Part shown: in pieces, positions 8,539 to 20,760 of the stretch
Numbering within the stretch: the first letter of the stretch is position 1
Layout of the letters: every line of letters begins with the position of its first letter
Assembly: GCA_023375785.1 (NCBI GenBank)
Contig: SZWC01002411.1
Coordinates: 1-45,264 of the forward strand
DNA from: Penium margaritaceum
Taxonomy: Eukaryota; Streptophyta; Zygnematophyceae; Desmidiales; Peniaceae
Direction of reading: 5' to 3'
DNA length: 45,264 bases
Notes under the pieces: generated by a model
What the model was told of the DNA's origin: nothing
What the model saw: the letters and a program-made list of their open reading frames with translations, nothing else
The model's database searches: none
Position numbers and translations under genes: made by a program

Positions 8539-10970
8539 GTTTTAGCTTCTTGCGGAGAACCCACTTGGCCTTGATGGCCTTGCGGTTCTTCGGCAAGTCC
8601 ACGAGCTCAAAGACTGCGTGCTCTCGGATGGCATCGAGCTCAGCCTGGCAGGCGGTGCGCCATTGCTCAGCGTCTGGGGCTGACAAGGCCTCAGGCAGAC
8701 TGGTGGGGTCGGGAGACAGCACTGGTGCACTGCGTGTAGCCAGGGCGTACGCCGCAGAGGGAGAGTCAAGGGTCACCATGGACGCAGCGACGTCACGAGC
8801 AAGGCCGCGCTCATGAGCAAGTAGCGCTATACCAGTGGCACAGCCAGGGTGAACCTCAGCGAGGCCGCGAGCACTCAGGCCGAGGGCCTTCGTGCCCGGA
8901 TCACCATTGACGATGCTTCGCGTGGTGCGTGGGCGGAGACGTCCACCGGGTGCCTGTGTGTAAGGGTCCGACGGGGTAGGAGCAGTGGGCGCTGATAACT
9001 CACATGCTACTGTGGACTGCACGGCTGGCGCGCCACTCGAGGCTGGTGTGGTCTCATTAGCTGGGGACAGGCCCACGGCAGAGATAGGCATGTCCGCGGC
9101 CGGAGGCAGGGACAGCTCAGAGTTAGACACGGACGCGGACGTAGGATCTGGCAAAGACTCAGCTGCGGAAGTAGGCGAGGGATCAAGTAGATCCTCAAAC
9201 GCGAAGGCAGACTCGGACACAGACTCGGACACGGGCGAGAGCGGGGAGTCGGGGGCAGAGGAGAGAGCCGCAAATGGGACGATGTTGGGGGTGCCAGTGG
9301 GCACAACCTCTGGGGACAGCCCTTGGGGTGTTGACGACGGAGTGACCGCACTGGACGGGGGCACTGTGCCAACCGTACCAGGGGCCTCCCCCACACTACG
9401 GGGTCCGGCACACCCAGGGGCATGAGCAGCACGCAGAGCGTGGATGCGGGCAAGGTCACGGAAGGCGAGATGCTCGAAGAAGAGAGCGTCATGGGACTCC
9501 ACGATGCGGCGTCACTCAGGATCCAAGAACCGCCAGGCTTTTGACCGCGGGGCGACGCCAACGAAGGCGCAGATGCGGCCCCACGGAGAGAGCTTGCTCC
9601 CCTGCTGCTCCGGTGTGAACCAGACGCAGGCAAGAGAGCCCCAGACATGGGCCAGGTGCAGATCCGCGCGATGCCCGTACCATAGCTCGTAGGGCGTGCG
9701 GTGATCGGGGAGGGGGCCGTGGGGAATGCGGCTCCAGACCCAGGTCATGTACGCCATGCCCTCGAAGGCAAAGGCCTCAGGCATGGCACTGTCAGCGTGC
9801 ATTGCGCGGACCGCATCCTCCATGGTACGGTTCCAGTGCTCTGAGACATCGTTCTGCTGGAGGGTGGCGGGAGCGGAGAGGTTGTGGAAGACACCAAGCT
9901 CGGAGAAGGAGTGGGCCATGTCACCGAGATACTCGCCACTGCGGTCCGAGTGAAAGGTCTGAAGGCGGTGGGGAGACTGGCGCTCGGCCATAACCAACCA
10001 AATGCGGACTGCAATGGCGGCATCGCTCTTCTAGCGCAGACTGTAGACCCAACACATGCGTGTGAAGTCACCAGTCAACGTCAGGACGTAGCGACCATGG
10101 TCCTCCTGAAACTCGAGAGGGAGTGGACCCATGAGGTCGGAGTGGACAAGCTCCAAGGGCTGACGAGCCCTGGAGACGGACGCAGGATAGGTGGACCAGT
10201 GCATTTTGCCTTCAGCACAGGCCAGGCAATCGGTCGTGGGCGGCGCCTCGAAGGATGCCGCATAAAGACCGAGAGCATGCTGAGTGTGGACCAGCCTGAC
10301 GATAGCCCTCGGGTGCACATGGCGGAGGCGTCAATGCAGGAGATGGTGGTGTTCCGGGGATAGAGCACTAGCGACGAAAACACGAGCAGTGGGAGACGGA
10401 GGTAAGGGGGGTGCACTCGCACAGGACCCAGAGATGTGATACAGATCATCGACGACTGTCCCACTGAGGACGGTCTCCTCGGTGTCACGCACAAAGATGC
10501 GAGCATTGATAGTTGTGTGCGTGACACCCAGACCCATCTTGGTGCAAGCACAGACAGACATCAGACTGAGTTCCAGATCAGGGACAAAGAGGACGTCGGA
10601 GATGTACACAGGACCAGTGGGCCCGGTGAACTACACAACCCCAACACCCTGGACAGGGACCTCATGGCCAACTATAGTGCGAACAGAGCGAACAGTGCCA
10701 ACAGGATGCAGGACGACAAAGGCGTCACGGCGACACGTCATGTGGTGGGTGGCACCAGAGTCAACGACCCAGGTGGCATTAGTGACATGCGTACAAGGGG
10801 CAACATGGCACTTGAGGACGGAACAAGGTGCGACAGCAGGACGCTCGACAGGGGACACAACAAGGCGACCAACGGAGTGCACATGAGTGGCATGCAGCCA
10901 AGACACATCATCAGGTCCGTCACACACACACGGCTGGGCATGGGGGCCCTCACAGGCATCACCATGCAAA
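8539..10970 (-). pseudogene. E3 pol: protease, integrase, linker, start of RT
   Basis: The aspartic protease motif WVVDSGATHHMT is near 10740-10785. GAG-pre-integrase follows (DVLFVPDLELSLMSV, then HHHLLH and HPRAIVRL, ~10560-10290) and its C..C pair DCLACAEGK. The integrase core has LELVHSDLMGP, HSDRSGEYLGD and NDVSEHWNRTM, supplying the D-D-E residues (10200-9830). The C-terminus is SKAWRFLDPE near 9540. A linker with GDPGTKALGL leads to RT (WRTACQAELDAI, FELVDLP, KWVLRKKLK), cut at 8539. Stops: TAG at 10631-10633 and 10031-10033, TGA at 10331-10333 and 9510-9512, both at positions where Arg (CGA) fits. Confidence 0.9.
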
Positions 10971-11218
10971 AAAAAAGACAGTCCACAGGCAGTAGGACCC
11001 CTCTACTCAGTGAGCTCACTCGCACCTCCCTGATATGAGCATAGGGTGACAAGATGGTGCAGCTCGGCGATTGTTCTGTCGCATTCGGTAAGTGCCGTGT
11101 CGCGGGGATTCGCGGAGAAACCTGCTATGGCGACGGACTCCTCTGGGACGGCTGTGGTAGTGACGGCCGAGCGGGCGGTTGCACAAGACGTCTGGCGCAT
11201 GCGCGCCTCGTGCGCCTC

Positions 11219-12680
11219 CTATAGCCCACGGGTGACCTTGGCCCAATCCAACGAGCGGCCCGTCAGGCGAGTGCAGTCAGGATAGCGATGATCACCTCCG
11301 CAGTTGAAGCACACAAGCCGGCGGCCCGTCGTGCTACCGGAGTCGCCGCTGCCACTACTGCTGCTGCTTCCGCCGTTGCTGTTGCTGCTCTCGCTGCTGC
11401 TACTGCGGCTGACACTATTGGTGCTGGTGCCGTTGTTGGTCCCGCCGCTAGATCCGCCACTTGACTATTTACGGCCCTTTTTCCCCTGAGCTGGAGCCGC
11501 TGTGGGTGTACACGGTGGGGAGGGGGATGCGGCGGCAATTGCGGCTGCAGCGGTGCTATGGAGAGCGCGGTTTGCGGCATCCATGCCGGCGACCTCCAGG
11601 AAGTGGAGGGTAGCCCAGCACAGCAGGGTCCCGTCGCTCGCCATGTCGCGAAGCAGAGTTTGGTTGAAGTTGGTGAAGACGCGCGCGTAGTCCGGGTGAA
11701 TGCCGTAGAGGATGATCTGGAGTGCGAAGTACTACGCAGGGGCATCGTCTCCCAGCTCCTTGTATAGCTGGATCGCCCGACGCTAGTAGTCTGCTGCAGA
11801 CTCTTGAGGAGTCTGGCAGAGGGAGTTGAAGTCGGCGAGGCGCTGGGACGTCAGGACCAGGGTGGCGCCCTAAAAAAGAGTGACTGCTAGTGCCCACGCC
11901 TCGCGAGGGTTAGCTCTTGAGCCGGTTAGCGGATTGCCAAGGAACCGAATGAAGTCTTTGGTGAAGTCTTTGGTGAAGTCTGGGGCTGCCTTCATTAGAC
12001 CGGAGGCGGCGCGGACCGTCATCTGCGTCTGGGCGGGGTCAGACTCCTGATATGGGGTAAGGAAGTAGGCGAGGACTCCCTCGCTCATGGCCCACATGCA
12101 AAAGCGTGGTTCCCAGGACTTGAAGTCGTTCCCAGTCCGGAAGACGGGTGGGTCCGACTCAAACCATTTTGGTGGCTTGACCGTCGGCAGAGCGACGGCT
12201 GAAGCCACTGCAGGACTGGGCATAGGGGAGGCAACTCCCTTGCCCAGGCGGGCCCGTAGAGCCAGCTACTCAAAGCTCAAAGGGCGGTGGGACGAGCTCA
12301 GGACCACGTTGTCGTTGGAGCTCGTGCCCTAGAGGACGGCACTGGCCTCACGCGCTGTACGGCGTGCCTCCAGGCGGATGAGGCGTACTCGCAGCAGCTC
12401 CTCCTCACCCTCCTCGTCAGAGTCGGAGTGGGTCTACGCAACCTCATCTGCATTGCCGCCGGGAGCGAGGTGATCCTCACTCGGGTCTGCTGACGGGTAC
12501 TGCTGCTGCTATTGGGCCTGCTGCTGCTGGGGCAGTAGGCCCCTGATCAGGTCTTGCAGCTCAGCGGCCTGCTTTGTTAAGAGTGTTGCGACTCCGCCTG
12601 TAGGTCAGCTAACGCGCGCACTTGGCGCGCCAATGTTGTCGGTCTTGGCGGCCGTTGCTGCTGCTGTTGTTGTTGTGGCG

Positions 12681-12714
<34 letters not shown>

Positions 12715-12822
12715 TTGTAGCTGCCGCTGTGGTGATGATGGCGGCCCCCGGCGTTGGCCACTGACGGAGCTGCCATCGGCAGCTACGTCAGTGGAGGCGC
12801 TGGCGGGGGTTTGCTTCGGCAT
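11219..12822 (-). pseudogene. E3 gag with polyglutamine N-terminus and CCHC zinc knuckle
   Basis: The start is the Met at 12822, followed by a Q-rich tract (12720-12640) encoded by CAG. A one-base frameshift lies near 12580. The capsid part includes PPKWFESDPPVF, DFKSWEPRF, LAYFLTPY, ADFNSLCQT and LQIILYGIHPDYARVFTNF. An S/G-rich stretch leads to a zinc knuckle at 11312-11274 (CFNCGGDHRYPDC, pattern C-X2-C-X4-H-X4-C). TAG codons lie at 12509, 12434, 12329, 12266, 11870, 11783, 11732, 11465 and 11219 (leftmost base on the plus strand). Most fall where Gln or Trp is expected. Confidence 0.85.
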
Positions 12823-12879
12823 GACGACCGGTTGTTCCCTCTCCCTTTTTTTGTTTTGTTACTGCCGCGGAACCCTGTC

Positions 12880-13430
12880 GCAGATTATTGCCTTGGAAAG
12901 CTGTCGCGAAACGCTGCCGTTAAATACCACCGCGGAATGCTACCACGGAGCACCTCCGTGGAAAAACTTTCCGTGGAACACTTCCGCGGAACGCCCCCGC
13001 GGAGCACCGCGGAATTGCATCGGCCTTGCCGTGGTCGCGCCGATGCGGAACACAGTGGGGTGCCGTGATCTGCCAGGGCACCACCGTCGGTGCGTTCTGC
13101 AACCACCGCGGAGCTGCCGCGTCTGGCCACCGCGGAATCGCCGCGGAACTGTCGCGGACTTGCGACTGCGGAGGACCGGCGAGCAGCACCGGCGTGTTCT
13201 CGAACCGCCGAGGGGCTGCGACGGCGGAAAGACGCGGATCCGCAGAACACCGAGGATCTGCCGCGGCACCGTCACCGTAAGATGACGTACTTGGAACGCC
13301 GCATGCCACCGCAGCACCGTAGGTGCGTTCCGCTGCGGCCGCGCAGTTGCCGCATTCGCCGCGGAGGCCTCGTCGCTGCGGAGCACCGCGGATTTTCCAC
13401 GGAGCGCCTGCTGCTGTCGCGGAACAACCG
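12880..13430 (-). repeat. CCGCGGA-rich leader of E3
   Basis: On the plus strand CCGCGGAA, GCCGCGGA, CACCGCGGA and similar words recur ten or more times at irregular spacing between the PBS and gag. The open frames across it are R/A/P-rich and repeat-derived. It occupies the same place as the CAG-rich leaders of E2 and E4b. Confidence 0.75.
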
Positions 13431-13607
13431 CAAAATGGCTCCGGAGTTCTTAAAAAAATGGTCGGAGTGGTGGTGGGCCCTCCCAGGACCTCACACCGAG
13501 GCAGTGGGCACTGCTGCTGCTGCTGCTACTCAAGGCAACGACTGCGATTGCTCACGGCTACTGCGGTTGCTACGTCTCTGCTACGCAGCTGTGCGAGCAC
13601 TGGCTTG

Positions 13608-13621
13608 CCGCTTTGATACCA
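13608..13621 (-). other. Primer-binding site of E3
   Basis: Read on the minus strand this is TGGTATCAAAGCGG, close to the iMet site TGGTATCAGAGC, directly after an LTR ending CTTTCA. Confidence 0.8.
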
Positions 13622-14156
13622 TGAAAGACAACTTCCTAGCACTGCTGTCGCTGGCGCGGCAGTACAAGCCGGTCAGCTAACTCACTAGCACACACAAGTG
13701 GAGGTGAGAGCAGCAAGGGGTTGGCTAGGGACTCAAGTACAAGTGTCAGAAGCTGCAAAATGTTGAATTGTGCAGAGAGAGATGACAATTGAGGGGAGAA
13801 CAGCCTAAATAGTGTCACATCCCAAGTGGATGTGCACACACGCTGCGCACAAGGGCGCTATTTTCTAGCAGGACAATAGAGTGGAAAAAACACAGTTTTG
13901 ACCATAACTCCCTGTATAGACGTCAGAACGACGAGTCGTTTGAACCAGAACGGCTGCATCAACAAGATATATGCCCTGATAGGCTGCATGCGTATGTGCT
14001 ATCCCACAGTACGAATCTAAAAAGTACGAGAGTCTTCTGGGCGCCAGTCACCGCCGGTCGCCGGTCTTCTGCCAGCGTCGCAGTCTCAGGGATCTGCACA
14101 TGAATGGACATGAGCCAAGGGGTCACCGTAAGACGTGTACGACACACACAACAACA
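13622..14156 (-). repeat. 5' LTR of E3
   Basis: On the minus strand it would run TGTTGTTGTGTG to CTTTCA, with TG/CA ends. Segments match the E4b LTR (plus-strand AAGGGGTTGGCTAGGG against AAGGGTTGGGCTGGGG, and a shared GTTTGAACC). The outer end directly abuts the E4a LTR, so an alternative is a single longer LTR; see findings. Confidence 0.6.
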
Positions 14157-14966
14157 GATGCAGCATGCGGGCTTTCACGCTCGTGGCTTAAGTCTGCTGC
14201 CCCCTCAGTGTACTGCTCTAGAGACCAAGTCTGGAAGCTCTGGGTTTGTTACTCAGAAATGTGCGCGCCAGTGTTGGCGCCAGAAAGCAGCTGGAAACTG
14301 AAAGAAAGTGATTAGGAATGAAGAATGATCAACAACGGGAGACCCCTCCAAGTTCCAGCTCCCCCCCACTAGTGCAGAACTTGTTACTCGGCTAACCAGT
14401 CAATCAGAAAATAGTCCTAGACCTATTTTCTGGCAGGCAGGGTTTCTTGGTGAGCCGTGCCAGACGCCCGACAGCCCAAAACCCGGGCGTCGTCCGTTTT
14501 GCCTGAAAACTGGACCATATCATGATACCAACGATGCAAACGCAGTCGTGCAGTCAAAATCAGATAGAAAAATAGCAACAAAGAGTTACAGCTGCCCGAA
14601 CCCGGGCAGTGCCTACGGCAGTCAGTGATGCCAAACAGTGCCACACAGCAAGAGACATGGATCCTAGGCACAGCATGATGCTGTAGACGCAATGGCACAA
14701 CCAGAAACAGCGCTGGGTGCATGTAGAAAGCATCTGTAGTGGCAATGACCGCTGGCGGCCTGACCGCCGAGGAGGTCTGCCGATGGAACTGAGCACGTCG
14801 CTGGAGGGAGGAGGCTCTAGCGAGCTGTGAGTCGGCCTCAGCGTGCATCGGCTCCACCGAGCGACACTCTTGCAGTGTTGAGTCTCGTCGTCAGTCATCT
14901 GTACGCCGATGTACACAAGCCAGGAGGACACAGTAGAGTACGACAAGAGATGCATTAAAACCAATA
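14157..14966 (-). repeat. 3' LTR of E4a (E2 family)
   Basis: In reverse complement it aligns with the E2 LTR over almost its whole length, including the hairpin near 14430 and the CAGACTTAAG segment. Its first two bases have changed from TG to TA (14966-14965). About 43 bases of the E2-type 3' end are missing, replaced by the E3 LTR at 14156. Confidence 0.85.
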
Positions 14967-15073
14967 CTCTTCCATGACTCACACGCGTAGTGCACATGTG
15001 CGGGCAGAGACATAGTCAACAACCAGACTCCCCGAGGGCACGCAGAGATGCAGGCAGGGACAAAGAGAGTCAC

Positions 15074-15860
15074 TCACGGACGCACGTCAACCAAACTCAC
15101 AGCCTTGTTGAACGAGTCGCGCTTCAGTGCCTTGGTCAAGAAGTTTGCCATCTGCTGTGCTATCTCAACCCACACGATGCTCATGCTGCCGTCATGCAAC
15201 AATGAACACACATAGTGATACTCAACGTTGATGTGCTTTGTGCGTGTGTGATGCACGCCGTCATTGTCGCCGATGGCCATGGTACTCTCATTGTCACAAT
15301 GCAACGTGATGGATGCAATAGACTGACGCAAGTCGGACAACAGACAACGTAACCACACACTCTTACACGTGCCTGAGCCAAGGGCCACGTACTCAGCCTC
15401 AGCAGTGTTGCGTGCAATGCACCCTGCTTGCCACTACGCCAAGACATAGTTGTACCGCCAATCAGAAAGATCCAGCTTGTGCGAATCTTACCCGTCTGGA
15501 CTGCCGGCCTAGTCACTGTCGGTGTAGCCTACCACGAGAACAGACGGCTGGCAACGGAACATGAGACCTCGCCGGGGAGTCAAGACGACATAGCGCAGTA
15601 CTCGGTCCGCGGCCTTGAAGTGGAGGTGACGCGTCTCCTGAGAAAACTGGGCCAGGAGGTTGACGGCGAACGCGATGTTTGGGTGCGTTCTTGTCGCCAG
15701 GAACATCAGTGACACGATGACTTGCAGGTAGGTCGTCACGTCAACTGGCTACCCCACAACAGCTGGGTCTGGACTCTTCAGCTTCACCTGGCCATCGGGT
15801 GACATGGGTGAAGATGCCCTCGGCACGAGTGGCAGGTCCTCCGCAAAGCATAAGTCCCTC
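15074..15860 (-). pseudogene. E4a pol end: RT C-terminus and RNase H
   Basis: In sense order it reads LPLVPRASSPMSPDGQVKLK, VDVTTYLQVI, HPNIAFAVNLLAQFS, then RNase H (GYTDSD-stop-AGSPDG, ITLHCDNES, TKHINVEYHY, ANFLTKALKRDS, ending VDVRP and TGA). It is the closest relative of E2 here. The TAG at 15509-15511 replaces the Trp of the DSDWAG motif that E2 keeps. A further TAG is near 15752, and there is a frameshift near 15415. At about 15860 similarity to E2 ends and the older E4b begins. Confidence 0.85.
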
Positions 15861-18800
15861 CTGTGGCCCACAGCAGGTGACACATGCAATAGTGCCTATA
15901 TTTCGTGTAACCAACTCTATAAGTACATTAAACACAACATAGTTCTCTCCAGTGGCATGAGGAATCTGTTTGTCACAGGGTAGAATGCTATGAGGCACAA
16001 ACTGACACAACTCACAAGGCAGGCGTTGCTGCCAAACTGCCTCACCAGTATGAGCCCCAAGAGTAACATACTCAGCCTCTGATGAGCTACGTGCAATGTA
16101 GCCCTGCTTGTCGCTACGCCACAACATAGGAATACCACCCAGCAAGAACACGTAGCATGTCCGAGTGCACCCATTAGGATGCCAAGTCTAGTCACTGTTT
16201 GTGTAGCTTTGGACTATCACTGAAATTTTTCGTCAAAAGCAGAGTCCAAGGTACGGTATAGAAACCACATACCACACCAAACATACAGCCACGTGAGAGG
16301 CTCTCACCCAAGGAATCCACAAGAATTTTGTAAGGACGTTGACGGCGAAGGCAATGTTGGGTCCTTTGGTATTTGTTCATCGGAGAGCCTATGTGGCACA
16401 AGCACACAGTCGTGTCCACCATCTCCTCCAGTTGTGCTGGATCATCCATTTTTAGGACATCTTGCCCGTCAGCTGTGATGTTGATGGAGGTTGTGGGAAC
16501 TGCACTGAGGAGGTCAGGAAATCACTTCACCACAACACGGATGTAACATGGCTGGTGCAGCAAGAGCGCCTGTTGTTGACGATCACACACAATCTCCATC
16601 TCATGGAATTCAACTGTAGGATGAATTTCCTTCGTCCTATAGGCAACCTGAAAGACTCCCTTGGTCATAGGGCCAATGGGTACAAAGGTCTCAGTGAGAT
16701 ATACACCCTCAACATGTGAAAACCCCTTGGAAATCAAGTGGGCCATGTAGTGATCTAGTGTGCCATCAGGCTTCACCATCTTGTGAAATACCACTTGGCT
16801 TGTAGAACCTTTTGTCTAGGCGGGAGGTCAACAAGATCATAAAAACCGTGCTCACAGATGGTTTTGAGCTCATCCTCACAAGTAACATACCACTTCTCTC
16901 CATGCTCAACCGAAGATGCATCCTTTAGTGTGCATGGATCAGATGCTGTCTAGGGAGAGCTGTCAGTGGCCAAGACGCACCATGACAAGGTCACACATGA
17001 TTTTGCAAGTGACCAAGAAATTGTGGGAGACCAAATCATGACTGACATGGCACACTGGGTGCACCTATGTCTAGTCTGCCTGGGCACTCATGCAAAGGAC
17101 CTTTGTACCAGGCTCGCCAATCTCAACACTATGAGTGGGGTGTTTGGACATGGAGTAAGTTATCTGCTGAACTTTAGAAGCCAGTGTTCAAAGACGACCA
17201 CCGGGCTCGCGGGAGTAGCCGGAAGCTGAGGCGCCTACATTGGGCTGCCAAGCAAGCGGCTGGGCCACATGAGTAGGACATGCGGCCTCGCAAGGAAGGG
17301 GAGAGGATGCAGCTATAGGAGACTCATGGACAAGGATTGGATTGAATGCAAGGGGAACTGGCACAGACACAAGACTAGGTGCTTCTGGGGAGGCAACCAC
17401 CTGCACGGGATGAGATGTGCCAGAGGGGACTGACACGGGTACTAGATCAGGTGTGCCATTGGGGAATTACACCAGCACGGGATCAGATGTGCTAGAGGGA
17501 CTAGACACAGGCACTAGATCAGGTGACCCAGAGAAGACGATTACCGGAATGGGATCAGGTGTAATAGTAGGGACCAGCGCAGCCACTAGACCCACAGCCA
17601 ACATAGCCGGATCTTTTTCAGCCGGAGACCGGACCACAGATGAGGGGGCCCAGATGGATCCATCCGCATGTCTAGAATCTCCCATCCGCTGGACAGGTCA
17701 TGGTAGGTGAGAGCCTGAAAGAAGAGGGCATCTCAAAACTCAATGATACAATGGCGAGAGGAGTCCAAAAAGGGCCAGGCCTTTGACCACAGAGAAATAC
17801 CAAGAAATGCACAAAAGTGACCCCAAAGTGAGACCTTGGAATCCTGGTGGTCCTCGGTGTACTAGACGCACATGAGGGAACCCCAAATGTGAGCAGTACA
17901 ATGGTCAGTAGATTGCCAAAACCACAGCTCTTAAAGTATGACACGGTTTGAAGAGGACCGTGCAACAGGTGGTTCCAGAACCACGTCATGTAGGAGAAGC
18001 CCTCAAAGGCAAAAGACTAAAGAAGACCGCATTCATGCTACATGATGTGAACAACATCCTCCCTGGTGGAATTCCAATGCTCATATACACTGTTACGTAG
18101 TGGCGTAGCAGGGACAGAGAGCTCAAGAAAAAAAAGGGTGCTTAGCAAAGAAGGTGTCCATGTCACCTAGAAACTCGCCACCACTATCTGGGCGTAATGC
18201 ATTAAGGGTGTGATGAGACTGGTGTTCAGCCATAACCAACAATTGACACACAACTAGGATGGCATTGCTCTTGTGGTAGAGGCAGTTAAGACCACTGTAT
18301 CCAAGTGAATTCATGAGTAAGGGTGAGAAGGAATCGACCCCGATCTGAGAGGGACTTGACAGGAAGGAGACCATGAAGGTCTTAGAGGACCAACCCTAGC
18401 TGAGAAGTGGAGTCAGGATAAGTGCATCGACGCATCTTATCCTAAGCATAGAAGAGGCAAGCGGACTTGAGCGGATTTTTGGAACAAGACCAAGGGCTTG
18501 CTGTATTCAAAAGAGCTTGGATTCAATGTTTGAGCACACATGATGTAGGCAACAATACGACAAACAATGGGACTCATGTGAGAGAACACTAGTGAAAAAC
18601 ACATACATGGAATGGGAGGAAGGCAAAAATATAGATAAAGTACAACGCGACATACGGTACATGTCATCCACATCCAAGGCACGATAAACAACATCACAAA
18701 TGTTGTGAGCAGTCAATGTGGCCAAGTCAGCAGAGTTCTCAGCCGAAATACCCATCCTGGTGCATGCACGAATCGAGAGCAGGCTGAGCTCAAGAGCAGG

Positions 18801-19000
18801 GATTAAGGAAACAAGTGGCCAGACGGACCATTCAACCGCTCCACCGCAACTCCCAAGACAGGCAACGACTAACCAGATCCTTTGTGAATGGAACAAGCAG
18901 TCACAACCAGACCAAGAGCCACAAAGTCACTACGACAACAAGTCATGTGATGGATGGCACTGGAGTCAGTGATCCAGGTACCACTCGCCTTACAACCTGT
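15861..19000 (-). pseudogene. E4b pol: protease, integrase, linker, RT, partial RNase H
   Basis: Protease near 18990-18940 reads TWITDSSAIHHMTC, so the catalytic DSG has become DSS. Next is ALELSLLSIRACTRMGI (pre-integrase). Integrase pieces include VMAEHQSHHTLNAL with SGGEFLGDMDTFF (~18230-18150) and MTWFWNHLLHGPL (17989). The linker is P/S/V-rich (17700-17190). RT includes MVFHKMVKPDG, GFSHVEGVY and TFVPIGPMTKGVF (16794-16640). RNase H starts YTNSD-stop-TWHPNG near 16190 and continues LLGGIPMLWRSDKQGYIARSS, AEYVTLG. The TAG at 16188-16190 again replaces the Trp of this motif. Frames change repeatedly. Confidence 0.8.
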
Positions 19001-19029
19001 CATCAACACTGAAAACATGCCAAAAAGCA

Positions 19030-20760
19030 TGCCTTTACTGGACTCTAATCAACAAAGAACAACACGAATGTGTGAACAGTCAAGCCAGGCAGTGTTGTCA
19101 AGTCCATCCTCATGACAGGGTGACTGAGCTCCCCCACAGGCATCATCAGGAGTAACAAAAACAATAGGATAAAATGTGTATGGACCACCTGGATGTGAAA
19201 ACACACTCGTCTCTCCCTGAGTGCAAAGTGCAAGCAGCTTGTGAAGCTCCACAATGGTGCAATCTCGGGGTTCCTGGTCATTGCTCTTGCCTTGGGAAGC
19301 AGTGGTTTTTTTCCCACTGCCGTGGTCGCAACATGACCCACCCTTGTGTCACCAAAAGATTTCCAGTGTGTGTGAACTGCTTGAAGACCGAGTGTGATCC
19401 TGTTCCAGTCAAGGGGTTGCGGGTACTCCATGAAGAAGTGAGCACCTCCGCAGTTATAGCAGTTTCAAAGAAACTGCTACTGGTCACCAGCTGCTTCCGC
19501 TGATGTTGTCCGTTGCCATGTTTCCTTTTTCCCTTCCTTACCTGACCAGCCACTGCAATGTCTTGAGTCTGGCTGCTCTGGATAGAAGGCAAGGGAGATG
19601 AAGCGCTAGAGGTGGGGCTGGAGAGCTGGGATAGAGGCGGAAAAGGAGTCGCAGTCACAGTTGCAATAAGTACACTCTGCTGATGGACGATGGCTGCCTC
19701 ATGTGCCAACGTCACCTGGGGGCAGAGAGATAAGCCTAGGGGAGCAGCTGCAGTGAATCGGACAACTTGGAGAGAGCCATATGGTCAAAGCCTAAGAAGA
19801 TCTTCATGTGGTCCAGGTGTGCTCCGGTCACGATGGTTCCAAGCGTCCACAACTGCATCCAACCTCCAGTCTTAAGACACATAGGACCTAGGTGGAAGGA
19901 GTGGAAGTCACGCAGCTGAGCAGTCCTTTTCCTATAGGTTTCCACAGCAAGCAGGGTCAGGGCTATCTCCCAGACCTGACACGGGTCCACTCTAGTACCG
20001 GTCCCTGCCATACATAGGAAGGGATGGAAGTCAACCGCAGCCTCCTGCAGCATGGCGTAGATAAGACCATGATTTACTCTTATTGCAGTCTGAACCTGGT
20101 GAGCATCGACAGTCTGGTAAAGGCTGTGGTAGTAGGGCCAGAAACCCTCCAAGTCAGCCAACATCTCCAACAAGTATGCCTAGTGATTGAAGCCTTCATC
20201 ACTATCATGGTGGAGTGGAAGCATCTCAAAGTCCTTCGTTCGTTGCTCCGTGGGATGGGCGACCTCAGGCTCTTGTGAATCTGGAAAAGGCAAAAGGAGA
20301 CCACCGCTAATCAGGAAACCACCAAATGTAAACCCAGGTGACTTTTGCGGCTGATCCTGATGGTGAAGTGGTACTGGGGTGGCTGGCTACGACCCCAGAC
20401 ACAGCTCACGAATGCGCTCTTGAAGAACACGAATCTCATCCTCACGCAATTCATCCTCCATCTGCTCCTCGTCCCATGTGTCCACCTGCGACGGAGAGTG
20501 CTGAGGCCTCGGTGCAAGGTAGGGTGTAGACTGTTGAACAAATGGTGCACCTCCAGCGGCACCTCATGGCATCTGCTGTGAGGTCCCTGAATCCTCCTGT
20601 AGTAGGTCCCCGATCTCGTGCAGTGCGTCAGTCTGACACTATTTCTCACAGCGCATCTCATCCTAAATCTGACTAAGATCATCGATCACAAGCACCTGCA
20701 ACAATGGACTCATGACGCTCAAAGAGGAGGAATAGGAAGGGTATGCTAGTCCCTCGACTT
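19030..20760 (-). pseudogene. E4b gag with zinc knuckle, decayed
   Basis: The capsid-like part at 20173-19736 reads FWPYYHSLYQ, QVQTAIRVNHGLI and LRDFHSFHLGP, parallel to E3 and E6 gag. A zinc-knuckle start CYNCGGAHF is readable near 19465-19440 in a shifted frame. The N-terminal part (20680-20330) is R/H-rich because frames are broken. No single frame spans the gene and I cannot fix the start. Confidence 0.65.

Larger units (their letters stand above)
8539..14156 (-). mobile_element. Copia element E3, 3' part missing
   Basis: In sense order: LTR (14156-13622), PBS, CCGCGGA-rich leader, gag with polyglutamine, zinc knuckle, protease, integrase, linker, first residues of RT. It stops at E2's 3' LTR, and the rest of RT, RNase H and the 3' LTR are not in the window. 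It is the most complete gag-to-integrase set here, but has about eleven TAG and two TGA codons. Confidence 0.85.

Noticed and set aside
15741..16195. Tandem functional RNase H domains in one protein
   Set aside because: The first copy is far more decayed and followed by a restart of RT, so it is a junction of two elements.
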